From Lantana camara (taxonomy: Eukaryota; Streptophyta; Magnoliopsida; Lamiales; Verbenaceae): a stretch of DNA of 64,000 nucleotides. The DNA is taken from contig CM074857.1 in assembly GCA_037501455.1 (NCBI GenBank), forward strand, positions 31,082,001 through 31,146,000, read 5' to 3'. The translations under genes and the position numbers were made by a program. Positions 20,506 through 32,076 of this stretch are shown here, one piece after another (positions within the stretch are counted from its first letter, which is position 1; every line of letters begins with the position of its first letter). The notes below the pieces were generated by a model. That model saw only the letters and a program-made list of their open reading frames with translations, was not told the DNA's origin and searched no databases.

Positions 20506-23500
20506 TGTAACGCCCCAGTTTTTCAGTTTATAATAATGTGACGTATTTGTTTATAAATTGCACGACTTAATTAGTTAATTATATGACTTATTGTTTATAA
20601 ATGTTTATATTTGATTCAAACCATAAACTATTTCTATTTTAATTTAATTCATTTTATTTTACTTTGATATTTGGTGTTTAATTTCTTAATTGAGGTTTCA
20701 CGTACCTTAACTGTTTCGGTAATTTCTTTAATTAATTACAACATGTTATTAGTTTGTTTAATTTATTTAATATGGAATTTAGGTTTTAGTAATTAATTTA
20801 TAACAATATGAATTCGTTCATGCACATGAGTGTTCTATTTGTGCTTTGTTTATATATGTATTGATACCGAAATGTCGTGAAAATTTAATATGTCGTAAAT
20901 GTGTGTGTTATGAACATGCCTATATGCTCGGTTTATGTTTTCGGATTCATTTGTTGTGTTTACGAATTTATTTTGATTTTTGGAACCAAGTCGGGGGCTA
21001 ACGAGCAATTAGCGCACCCTTGGTTCCGTGCGTGATATCTTGAGCTCGGGAATTCGGATTCGAATTCCGACACCTCCGTTGCCTTCGTATCGACGATTCG
21101 GAGACAATGGAACAAGCCTCATGCCTTTTTGAAATCATTAAGACCTCCAAAATCCAACCGTAACGGACAACTCGTGCAAGAAGAGCTCCTTTGGTTGACT
21201 AGTCTTCATGGTGGGACCCCATTACACCCCTTAACCTAACCATGCCATAACCATGACTTATCCACCTTGAGTTAAGCCCCTTTCTCTCCTCTTTAGCTCT
21301 GAAAACCGAACCACATACCTCCATTTCCAGCTGCAACTGAAACGAGAGAGGGAAGAAGAGGGAAGAGAGAAACCCTTGGTCATTTTTGTGATTTTGGAGC
21401 TCAAATCACCATCTTCCTTCACCAAAACTTCAAGGTATGAATATTTATGTCTTCTCTACTCTATTATGCTTGATTTCATCTATTTAAAACATGATTTGGA
21501 TAAGATTTGATTAGGGTTTGAATTATGAGATTGGTATGAACTTTTAGGGATTTTTGCTCTTGTGACCTATATGTTTGTGTGGCTGAATTTCTTGCTTATA
21601 TGTGATCATATGAACTTGTTTCTTGGCTTATTTCTTTCCTCACTGATAGTATTTGATGTTAGGAGGATTTCATCTCTTGCTCCTTTTATGAAATTATGAG
21701 TTATGGAGCTTCAAACTTGATGATCAAACTACTTCCCCTGTTTTGTGACTGCTGTGTGAAATTTTGTGTTGATGCTTGATCATATGGCCTCCATTTCGTG
21801 TGAAAATGCATGGAGTTGATGTACACTCATTGTTCTATATGTTAGCATTCATGCTTTAAGTATTTGGTTCCATTTGAAGCCTCAAAACCGCGAGATATGG
21901 CCTGTTTTTATGCATGATCTTTGACAGAATTGTTGCTGTTGTGTTTGGTTACTTGTTGGTCCTTCTAATGTGCTTTAAATTGTACCATTTTGCATATATA
22001 TGATGTATATTAGTTGTTTGGTATGTTAGCATGCATTCCCCAAAGTTTCAGATCCAAATTCAAGCCCTAAGTACTTGATCAAGGCATGATAGAATCATTA
22101 GGGCTCATATGTCCGATTGTAGCGACCCAGTTTTGTTTCACGGTTTCGATGATCTTAACGTGTGATTTAGCTTTTGCACTCTAAATGCAAAATGTTCATA
22201 ACATGCCAAATATGTTGCATATTAAGTTTCAGAGCATTTGGAGTTCATTTGGTATGCCTTTGGATTGAGTTTGTTCGAGTCCAGTTTTGCCGGTTAGGTC
22301 TTGCATGCACTTCAAGTTCTGTACCGTGACACCCCCGTGTCTCATTTACTCATAAGAGGGAGACACGGGCGTGTCACACCTTCTGGGCTGCTCTGTACTG
22401 AGCCACGCCCGTGGCTCAGTTGGGCTAGGGTTGGTGACACCCCCGTGTCACTTCCCATGCGCAGTCTTCGTTACTTCCTCTTCGGTTTTTGAATTGTTTC
22501 ACCTCCTTAATGACTTTATCTCCTTTTGTGTTAAACTATGAACTTGTTTGGCTATGTGTTAGGAGTACTATGGTGCAATTTCATGATATTTGGATGTGTT
22601 ATAGGCATGCTTTTATGTAATGCCGTTTGTGTGTGTTTATATGTCGTTTATGAATTGCATCACTTATTTTCTATAGCATAAGACTTCTTCTTGTTGTCAA
22701 ACCTTGAATATATGCTATGTTATGTAATATGAAGTATGTGGTAACATTATGGAAGAGCTTGAACATGTTCTATGCTTCTCTTTGAGTTCTTGAAATAAAG
22801 TGATTGGAGATATGAATTGAATGAATGAATGAATGTGTGAATAACTTGGATATATGATTTGAATGCCTTCATATCATGCTTGAGCATTGCCGTGCGTCTT
22901 ATATGGTTCATTTAGAGTCTTGAGTCTCACGAAAACGTCTTGTGGTCTTTTGTACAGTTTGTCTCCAGGGTGGAGAGCTTTTGATCGTTCAAGCACTCGG
23001 TGCTCGATCCTTGTTTCTTCGCGGTTAAGGTGAGGGTGTTTTCGTTGTAGCTACGTATTAAACCCTACAACCCTTATGTGAAAAGCTTTGGCCAAAAACC
23101 TTATGATTATATATATATGGTTTTCAAATGAAGTTATCGAGTAAATTCTTTTGAATAATGCGTATGAGCGTATATAAGCTTAAAATGGTTTTGTAATGAG
23201 GCTATGCTCCAAACCGTGTGTCTTCATGCTAGCTACGGAATAGGATGACACGGAGAGGTATGTATATAGCATATGCCGAATTACACGGTAAGGTATGATT
23301 TCTTATAGTATGTATTGATCGAGTAAACCCTTTTCAAAAGATTTATGAATTATGATATGTATTTATGAATTATGATATGATTTATGAATTATGATATGTT
23401 TTGGCGAGTCACATTTCTGATTTATGACTTCTGATTTAACGGGCCCCGGGACTTAGTATATGTGGCGAACCGAGGAAGCAAGGGCTGACGGGGATCCCAT

Positions 23501-24526
23501 ATACTAGTCCCAACAAATTACGGTGATACCGGCCCTCGCTAGGAGGTTTAGCGGGGAATGGGAGCTGAGTGCCTTTGGGGAATTCATGTACCCCCATTGG
23601 CCCATGTATAAACCGGTGGCCGGGTCTTGCAAGCCCGTCCACCACCCGGAGGAAGAAGGTTGATTAGGATTTATGCCTCTTCTTATGTATATATTTTGAT
23701 AGGATTATGCACCGTGCGGGAATGCCGGGACACGGATTGCCCAAACGCATGTATTTATGTTATGATTTATGGTCTGCGTGTATTATGATATATTGCATGA
23801 TCGCTTAATCAATATATTAATGATATTTATGTACACGGTCGGAGTTTGGTTGGAGATTGTGCACGCTCACTCGCCGAGCCTTATATTTATGTATGAATTA
23901 TGGATGTAATGAATTTAATATGAATTAGCCGTAAAAGTCGAGCATTGTTTATCTATTTTCTTGCCCTTGTTGGGAACTAAATTCAAATAAAACCTTGCTC
24001 GGGATTTATGACTTGCATGTGCATGTTTTATATATGTATCGCTCCTGCTCACTCAGTCTTCTAGAGACTGACCCTCTCCCTCCCCATTCTTTTAGTGTGC
24101 AGATTGTCCTTTGGAGTTTCGGGCTAGGCGGAGGTGTTTGGAGTCTTTGAGTGGTCAAGTTAGTTTAGGAGAGTCCCTGCACTCATTTATGTATTGGATT
24201 TATGTATGATTCGTTCTATTAAATCATGAACTGGAATATTCATGTAATTGTTATTGAATTGTTGTTACTGAGTTTTGCTATTGAATTAAAAGAGGCCTGA
24301 AGAGCCCAAATTCTGCTTATGGTTGGTATACTTGGATTTTGGCTTTGCTATGCATCGTATTTGGTTGTACGGTTTTCACTGCAGGGTCTAGCTCCGCCTG
24401 GCTTAGAGAGGTTTTTATGTTTGTCTCCCGTTCGCTAGGGTTTGATACGGGTGCGGATTTACTATTTCGTTACTCGTGTTGAGCCTTAGTGCGGGGGATG
24501 TGGTGCCTCACGTGCGGGGTGCTACA
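20506..24526 (+). repeat. 3' LTR of element A (4,021 bp)
   Basis: Same length as the 5' LTR and offset by 7,134 bp. Differences seen by eye lie near 13685/20819, 13757/20891, 15052/22186, 15073/22207, 15191/22325, 16151/23285 and 17201/24335. At commonly used plant rates, about 0.17% divergence would mean roughly 10^5 years or less. Confidence 0.92.
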
Positions 24527-27401
24527 ACACGTATATGAAATGGAAATCCATACACGTGCTAAGAGCTAGCGAACGAGAGACATGCAAGACCACTCCTAAC
24601 TAGGCGGCACTAAACAGACGAGCAACAACAATTAAGTGCATAGCGGAAGTAATCCATCAAGTAAACGACAACTTCAAAAGCCCAACATTAACTAATTTAC
24701 ATAAATCAAGTTCACTACTAACATAGCAAAAGTATCGTGGTGGATAGTTTGTTATTACATCATATGACAATATCACCAATAATTAATATCATACGCGAAA
24801 GCAACAAAAGAGGACCCGACTCAAAAGAAGGCTAGACAATCGCCGCCTAGTCGACTCCCAAACCTGCAATCAATACAAAAAGGACAAGAAGGAAGAGAAA
24901 GAGGGTCAGACGAGTGACTGGCGAGGGATGACAATATACAAGTTATAATTAATACAATAACAAGATATGCAAGGCACGATAACACTTCGCCTCGACCGGA
25001 TATAACCCATTTTACAATACAATTATTTCCATTACAATAGTAGGGCGTATATCGGCTTAAGGGTTTTTCAAGCAATCAATGGGTACCGAGTTATACCCGT
25101 TCTCCAACTTTACTTCACAAGACAATACAATAAAATAAATCCCTTCTTCCTCCGGGTGATGGAAGGGTTAATTACTCCCTAACCATCGATTTGTCACTTG
25201 AGTCATAACACGTTTGGTGCTATGCTCCTTCGGTCGAAGCCGGTCACAGGTAATATGTGATATTCACTACCTCCGAAGATAACACGTACACCTATAGAGG
25301 TTCGCAGAGTAGGTTCACTGTCAGCCCTATGCTTTTCCGGATTCCCTAAGCCACGTTGCCTCGGGCCCAACAATCACAAGCACTGGTTATGCAACGCATG
25401 CAAGATACATTTTCAATTTTCAATCAAGATTCATGAACACACGCCCAAGAACATATATGTATAACTCATTTGGTATTAGAAAACCATTTCCGGTAAAACC
25501 CGGAAAATAGTAGGCAATGACTTATTTAATACATAATACATATATGTATAATAGGTCGGGTAAGGAACAATTAAATCGTGCAAGCCATAGTATCGATATA
25601 GTATTGATTACAGCAAGAGAATAACCACACCTTGACAACCTCGACAAAAGAGAACCAAAACAAGGTATAATCTAAACCATCGGATCCTTGGAATGGTCAC
25701 CTGATCAAAAGACAAGATTACGGTTGACATTAGACTCAAACGAACCAACTAGAGACGCTCGGTGATGCAAAACAATGACATGAAATGATATAAATATAGA
25801 TTCATACGCAATGAGACTATAATTATGCAAGGAATGACAAATATGAGCAATCATGGAACTTTAAGAATTAACTTTCACATTGAAGATCACTTAGGGCAAG
25901 TTTAGGCATCTTTCATGCAATTTTAGTAAAACAATATACTTATATAAGAGCATTTACACTTGAAATAAGGAATGTATATCACATATGAGATTCAATAAAT
26001 GGAAAGAAATGATGAAAATGACAAGAAATGAGCATTTAAGCAAAACTTGGCAAAGCTGACAGTTTTTCCCAAACGCGTAAGCTGTAAAGAACGGAGTATA
26101 TCTTAAGATTGAGAAGTCGGAATTAAGTTTTGTTTGTTGGAAATGAAATTAGACAAATAGATCTTTTCAATCATATATAGCCCAAATTTTAGTTCAAAAT
26201 GTATCAAAAATGGCATAGGTGCAAAGTTGGTTGAATGCAGATTCCCGACAATTTGGCGACACAATTTTGGATCGATCATATCTCCCTACTCAGAAATGAT
26301 TTTAAGGTGATTCCAATTGTAGAATTCTCTAAACTTAAACTAGTTTTAGTGGTTCGAAAATCAGCTCAATCCGAGTTCTTTTGATGGGGTACCTGGCCGG
26401 GTAAAGTTTAAGGTAAAAATTCCCCGGCCGGGGAAAAACAGTCCAGAAAATCGTCTGGATAAGGCTACCCGCCTGGGTAGATTTTCTTCATGATTTTACC
26501 CGGCCGGGTAGTGTATTTACAGCAGAAAAACGAGCAAAAACAGGGAAAAACAGGGGAGGAATGGAAAGGAAGCATATTGATCACCTAAATCATCCAATTT
26601 TGCCAAGCTATAACTAGAATCAAGTGTATTCATTCCACTACACACCAAAGCACACTTAGGAACAATTCAAAGAGTAAATATATATCAAGAACTCATGCTA
26701 ATATTCATCATCATCAACCTCAAAACCCATCAATCTCCATTAATGAACTTCAAGCTTTCCTAACTTATGATCATGCTTGATAGCTTCTTGAATTCTTCCT
26801 AACACATGATTTCTAGCATAATTACTTCTAACACTTCCTCCTAACATGCTTTGCCATATGATTCTCCAAACCTAGCTTTCATGGCAACATATCATGAACA
26901 TGCATGCAAACTCATGTTTATGTAAGAATTAAACCATGGAGATATATTTATGCATGAAGAAAAACATAAATTCTACCTTGAATTTGGAAGAACTTGGATC
27001 AAAGTGATGTTGTATGATAGAGGGAAGTGGATCGTGAGATGAGAAGCAAGGAAGAAGATGAACTTTATCTCTTGAAATTTATGGAATGAAATGGAAGACA
27101 AGAGTGTTTTATTAAAAGTATACAACATTAATTAAAATGCATGAGTCATAAAGTAATTTTTGACTTTAATTCCTAATTTAATTAGCTATCCTTTATATTA
27201 TATGGTTTTGTGCAATTAAGTTCTCACCTTCTTGCATTAAGAATACACAAATCCAATTAAAATTCACTTAGGTATTCATACTTTGCAATTTTAGCAATTA
27301 AGGACAAGTAGTTGGCAATTAATATATCGAACGAATATAACATATACTCTCGGACGTTCACACACGTTTTACCTGTTCCGAAAGACGGGTCGTTACAATC
27401 T

Positions 27402-27414
27402 TCCCCCCTTTTAA
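27402..27414 (-). other. Polypurine tract of element B
   Basis: On the minus strand a run of A, G6 and AAGAT leads straight into the 3' LTR start TGTAACGACCCG at 27397. The position between the integrase stop and the LTR is as expected. Confidence 0.8.
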
Positions 27415-27432
27415 AGAATCTGTCCTCAGATT

Positions 27433-28737
27433 CTATTGACTGTTATCAAAGATTTCAGGATAGAATTGCCTCATTTTCTCTTCCGTTTCCCAAATTACTT
27501 CTTTATTCTTTTGATCTTGCCAAAGAACCTTAACCAAACGAATGGTCTTATTTCTTAATTCTCGATTCTTCCAATCCAAGATTTTCACGGGTTTTCGGAC
27601 GAAGGTTAAGTCTGGTTCAAGAGGTGTTTCTTCCACGGCCAAGACCTCGGAGTCATCGGAAATATACTTCTTTAATTGCGAAACATGGAAAACATTATGT
27701 ATCCCGGTGAGATTATGCGGCAAATCCAAGCGGTAAGCGACTTCTCCAATTCTTTCCAATATTTCAAATGGTCCCAAATATCGTGGACTAAGCTTTCCCC
27801 CTTTTCCAATCCTTGCAAAACCCTTCCGAGGAGTTGCCTTAAGGAACACTTTATCTCCAACTGCAAATTCTAAAGGGCGACTTCGACGATTGGCATAACT
27901 TTTCTGACGATCTTGAGCGGCTTTCATTCTTTGTCGGATTATCTTTACCTTATCTATATCCTTCTTAATGGTTTCTGGTTCATGTACCCTTTCAAGTCCG
28001 TCTTCAGACCATCGCCATTCATCCATATCCCAAAACAACGGAGATCGACATTTACGCCCGTAAAGAGCTTCATACAGAGCCATACCTATTGAAACCTGAT
28101 AACTGTTGTTATAAGCAAACTCGATGAGGGTTAAGTGCTTATCCCAGTTACCCCCAAAGTTAAGAATACAAGATCGAAGCATATCTTCCAAGTACCGGAT
28201 CAACCTTTCAGATTGCCCATCAGTTTGAGGGTGTGAAGCGGTGCTGAAATTCAAACGAGTCCCAAGGTGTTTCTGTACTTCTTGCCATAATTTTGAGGTA
28301 AATCTCGGATCACGGTCTGATACAATGCTAACGGGCACTCCATGAAGTCGGACTATTTCTTTGAAATATAGATCGGCTAACTTGCTCACCTTATCAGACA
28401 TTCGGATCTGGAGAAAATGTGCGGATTTGGTAAGACGATCCACTATCACCAGAATTCCATCAACACCGCCTCGAGCTTTAGGCAAGCCCGATATAAAATC
28501 CATTGTGATTTGTTCCCATTTCCAGGTTGGAAGAGGTAATGGTTGTAATAGACCTCCCGGCTTTTGATGTTCGGCCTTGACCCGCTGGCATGTCAAACAT
28601 TTCTGAACATACTCAGCTATATCCCGTTTCATGCCAGGCCACCAATACAAGCACTTTAAATCCCGATACATCTTGTTTCCACCTGGATGTATAGAATACG
28701 CAGCTCGGTGTGCTTCTTTTAGGATCTCTTGTCTTAA
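27433..28737 (-). pseudogene. Element B pol: integrase with chromodomain-like C-terminus
   Basis: The longest open frame in the window, 412 codons from the first Met at 28671 and open up to a TAA at 28738 that cuts it from RNase H. Visible: the end of the HHCC zinc site (CLTC), the catalytic core with acidic residues in TMDFISGLPK, IVSDRDPRF and SERLIRYLEDML, the GPFEILERIG and HNVFHVSQLKKY motifs, and a C-terminal tail IRLVKVLWQDQ...WETEEKM. The last is the chromodomain-like module of Tekay/Del elements that targets integration to chromatin. Integrase itself looks intact, but the stop upstream means it cannot be made as part of a polyprotein. Confidence 0.9.
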
Positions 28738-30725
28738 TTATGGAGGAACACACACTCGATTTCTGAGCCTGAATATACCAAGATCGTCGAATCCGAAGGG
28801 GGACTGAGGGTTATCTTTAGCTCTTTCAATCTGATTATGTATCCAAGTATCTGTAGCTTGTGTATCTTTAATTTTCTGTTTCAAATCCAGCTGAACAGAG
28901 ATATTAGCTATTCTAGCCTTCACCACTAACACTTCAGGTTCCATATTACCACTAGAGCCAACTTCAAGATTTGCAAGTTTTCCTTTTCGACTCAAGGCAT
29001 CTGCCACGACGTTTGCTTTACCCGAATGGTACTTGATGGTGCAATCGTAATCCTCGAGAAACTCCATCCATCGACGTTGCCTCATATTTAATTCTTTCTG
29101 GGTAAACAAATACTTGAGACTTTGATGATCCGTAAACACTTCAAAATATGTGCCATACAAGTAGTGACGCCATTTTGCTAAAGCAAATACCGCGGTGGCA
29201 AGTTCTAAATCATGCGTGGGATAATTTAATTCGTGAGGCTTAAGCTTTCTTGAGGCATATGCTATTACTTTACCATGTTGCATAAGAACACATCCCAATC
29301 CCTCTTTCGAAGCATTCGTATAAATGGTGAAACCTTCTGAGCCTTCTGGCAAAGTTAGGATCGGGGCTGAAGTTAGCTTTTCTTTCAAACTCTGAAAACT
29401 CTTTTCACAAGCCTCATTCCATTCAAACTTAACTTCTTTCTTGGTTAACCGGGTAAGAGGAGCAGCTATCTTGGAGAAATCCTGAACAAATCTTCGATAA
29501 TAACTGGCAAGACCCAGAAAACTGCGCACTTCAGAGGCATTCTTCGGCCTTTCCCACTGCATCACAGTCTCAATCTTTGAAGGATCCATTTCAATTCCAT
29601 TTCCTGAAATTATATGCCCTAAGAAGGTGACTCGGTCGATCCAAAATTCACATTTGCTAAACTTAGCATATAACTTGTGCTCCCGAAGAGTTTCAAGTAC
29701 AATTCGGAGGTGCTGGGCATTGCTCTTCTTCAGTTTTAGAATATACTAGAATATCGTCGATGAAAATTACAACGAACTTATCTTGATACGGCCGAAAAAC
29801 TCGATGCATCATATCCATGAAAGCTGCCGGCACATTAGTTAACCCAAAAGGCATCATGACAAATTCAAAATGGCCATATCGTGTATTGAACCCGGCTTTT
29901 GGAATGTCACTTTCCTTGATCCGTAATTGGTAGTAGCCTTGCCTTAAATCAAGCTTAGAGTAAACCCGTAAACCCTGAAGGAGATCAAATAACTCTTCAA
30001 TATGAGGGAGCGGATATTTATTCTTAATTATCATCCGATTATAGAGAACCATCCTTTTTCTTTACAAAAAGTACAGGCGCACCCCACGGTGAAATACTTG
30101 GCCGGATATACCCACACTTTAAGAGATCATCCAATTGAGTTTTCAACTCCTTTAATTCAGCTGGAGCTATTCGGTAAGGTGTTTTCGAAAATGGCTCTGC
30201 CCCCGGGTAAAGATCAATTGCAAACTCTATATCCCTTTCTGGAGGTAAAGTACCCAAGTGTTCCGGAAAGATATCAATGAACTCGTTAACCACTTCTGTC
30301 TCCTCTAATTTTACCTGATCTTTTGGTCGGTTTAACAAGTATGCGATGTACCCAGTTGCTCCACCCTGAACCATCTCTTTTGCTTCCATCAAAGAAATGA
30401 AAGGAATCTCAGTCGAACCTTTACTCTGAACTGTTTCTGTTCCCAATACAACTCTTTTACTGAAACAATCAACTAGAGGCCGATGCTCATATAGCCAGTC
30501 CATACCCAGAATAACTCCATAACGCCTCATCGGTATCTCTATCAAAGTGGCAGGATACTCTTTACCCTCTATCATTACCGGACAGTTTTTAAATACGCAA
30601 TCAGCTTCTATTCGGCCTCCCAACGGTGAACTTATAACAAAATTAAACTTATTACATACTGTAAATAAAGGCAAAGAGACAGCTATTTCATGCACAATAA
30701 ATGAGTGGCACCCGGATCATACAAG
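28738..30725 (-). pseudogene. Element B pol: protease, RT and RNase H, broken
   Basis: The protease active site reads LYDPGATH (about 30702-30725); the usual Ser/Thr after the catalytic Asp is Pro. GVILGMDWL follows. RT begins around 30200 ([29 protein letters not shown]). A short deletion with a stop near 30040 removes the usual DYR segment. RT then continues with [27 protein letters not shown] and the catalytic [11 protein letters not shown] (about 29740-29775). A +1 shift follows near 29720. RNase H reads [11 protein letters not shown] where the family has TDAS, so a catalytic Asp is lost (29314-29316), then [10 protein letters not shown] and ADALSRKGK. Inactive by several independent lesions. 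Confidence 0.9.
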
Positions 30726-31877
30726 GTATGGATGCATGTATCATGTATATAAGTGGTACCTTCAATAACGACAGTCGGATCAATCTCTGCAACCTCCTCA
30801 TCTTCACTCTCCAAAGCATATACTCGACCATACACTGTCGGTTTCTTTTTCTTCTTCTTGTTAGGACAGGTCTCAACGGTGTGCTCCGGATCACCACAAA
30901 CTAAGCACTTTCCCAACTTTAGCCAACAATCTTCCTCTAAGTGTGAAGGTTTTCCACAAAACCCATATGGATCAAACTTGGGACGACCCTGTTTAGGTGC
31001 CGGTACCCCAGATGGTTGTGATGATGCGGGAGTCCCTGAGGGACGGGAAGACTGAGATGGTGCTCCTGATGGTTTAGTCTTCTTTTCATTTCCCTTGGAA
31101 AATTGGGTTGTATAGTGAGAAGATCGTTTGGAACCAGACCCGGATCCCGGAGCCCCATAAGCTCCTTCCTTCCGAAGCTGAGTTACTTGAGCTTCAATCA
31201 TGGCTGCTTTACGGGTTGCTTTCTCCCAACTATCCACATTCCACCCTAGCAATTCTTTCCTTATATCATGTCGAAGCCCATTCACAAACTTGTTACTCTT
31301 GCGAACCTCATCCGCCGTAATATATATGTCGAGCATACGGAGCTAATCGATTAAATTCAGCAATATATTCCTCCACGGAACGGTTACCTTGCTTTAGTTC
31401 CATGAACTTGGCCTCTCTTCAATCCTGAGCCACTCGAGAGATATATTTAGCCCGAAACTAACTAGCAAAGACCTCCCATGTAACCTGAATTCCTTGCTGA
31501 TCGAGCCTAAGCTGGACTTCCTCCCACCAATCATAGGCCGTATTTTGTAGAAGGTGAATAACACATCTAGCCATCTCTACTTCACTGCAAGGGCAAATCT
31601 GAAAAATCCGAGTAATCTGCTTAATCCAGTGCTTGGCCTGAATATCATCCGTAGTACCGAAAAACTGAGGTGGATTATTCCTTTTAAACTTCTCATAGGC
31701 CGAGGGTGCTTGTCCTTGGAGATACTGAAGAACAGCAGCCGCTATAGCATCATTTGCATTTACCGGTGCTGGAGGAGGAATAGGATCCTGAGGAACAGGA
31801 GGAAGAGGAGCTTGTCCTTGTGGATCAGGAGGTGGAATTTGCTCATCAATGTCACGTAAATATCTACGTGGAGGCAT
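30683..31877 (-). pseudogene. Element B gag, broken
   Basis: The likely start is MPPRRYLRD at 31877; an upstream in-frame Met adds 17 residues unlike gag. A Pro-rich N-terminus is followed by the retrotransposon gag domain (NNPPQFFGTTD, WIKQITRIFQ, AYDWWEEV). A TAG at 31458 and a shift near 31336 interrupt the domain, which continues as REAKFMELKQGN and VNGLRHDIRKELL. Downstream are a zinc knuckle GKCLVCGDPEHTVETCP (CX2CX4HX4C) and a Lys-rich stretch leading into protease. Gag forms the virus-like particle; the knuckle binds RNA. Confidence 0.88.
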
Positions 31878-32053
31878 TGTCCTGTAAAACAGACTTAAAT
31901 TGATATGCATGAGGATTAATATGCACATAGTGAATTTAAAGCAAAATTAAGATAATAATTCAATAACAAGACAAGCAAGAGAAGAGCACATTATTCTTAT
32001 GCCGAGCAACCTAGACCGACGGACACGACACTAGAGCCCGGTTGTTGCAACCT

Positions 32054-32068
32054 GGAGCTCTGATACCA
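32054..32068 (-). other. Primer-binding site of element B (tRNA-iMet)
   Basis: The minus strand reads TGGTATCAGAGCTCC eight bases after the 5' LTR end. The leader after it is similar to that of element A. Confidence 0.88.
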
Positions 32069-32076
32069 CTTACAGA

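Larger units (their letters stand above)
13372..24526 (+). mobile_element. Young non-coding LTR retrotransposon A (LARD-like)
   Basis: A full-length plus-strand element: LTR 13372-17392, internal region 17393-20505, LTR 20506-24526, TSD ACACG at 13367-13371 and 24527-24531. Both LTRs are 4,021 bp; I noticed only seven base differences and no indel, so insertion is recent. The leader after the PBS resembles that of element B, and PPT and LTR ends are of the same type. The 3.1-kb internal region has no gag or pol frame. It therefore fits a large retrotransposon derivative that relied on a Tekay-like autonomous partner. It is the innermost and youngest layer of the nest. Confidence 0.92.
13319..27397 (-). 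repeat. 3' LTR of element B, interrupted by element A
   Basis: LTR B pieces are 13319-13371 and 24532-27397. Together they match 32077-34966. Plus-strand ends are TGTGATGCCCCGAG and GGGTCGTTACA. The rest (13372-24531) is element A plus one copy of its target duplication. A palindrome cluster lies at about 26390-26512, including the perfect TTCCCCGGCCGGGGAA at 26420-26435. Confidence 0.9.

Noticed and set aside
15167..23645. Small frames repeated exactly at 15167/22301 and 16302/23436
   Set aside because: They lie in the two near-identical LTRs of element A, so conservation reflects recent insertion, not coding constraint.
27312..31859. Plus-strand frames of 60-100 codons across element B
   Set aside because: Shadows of the minus-strand gag-pol remnant.
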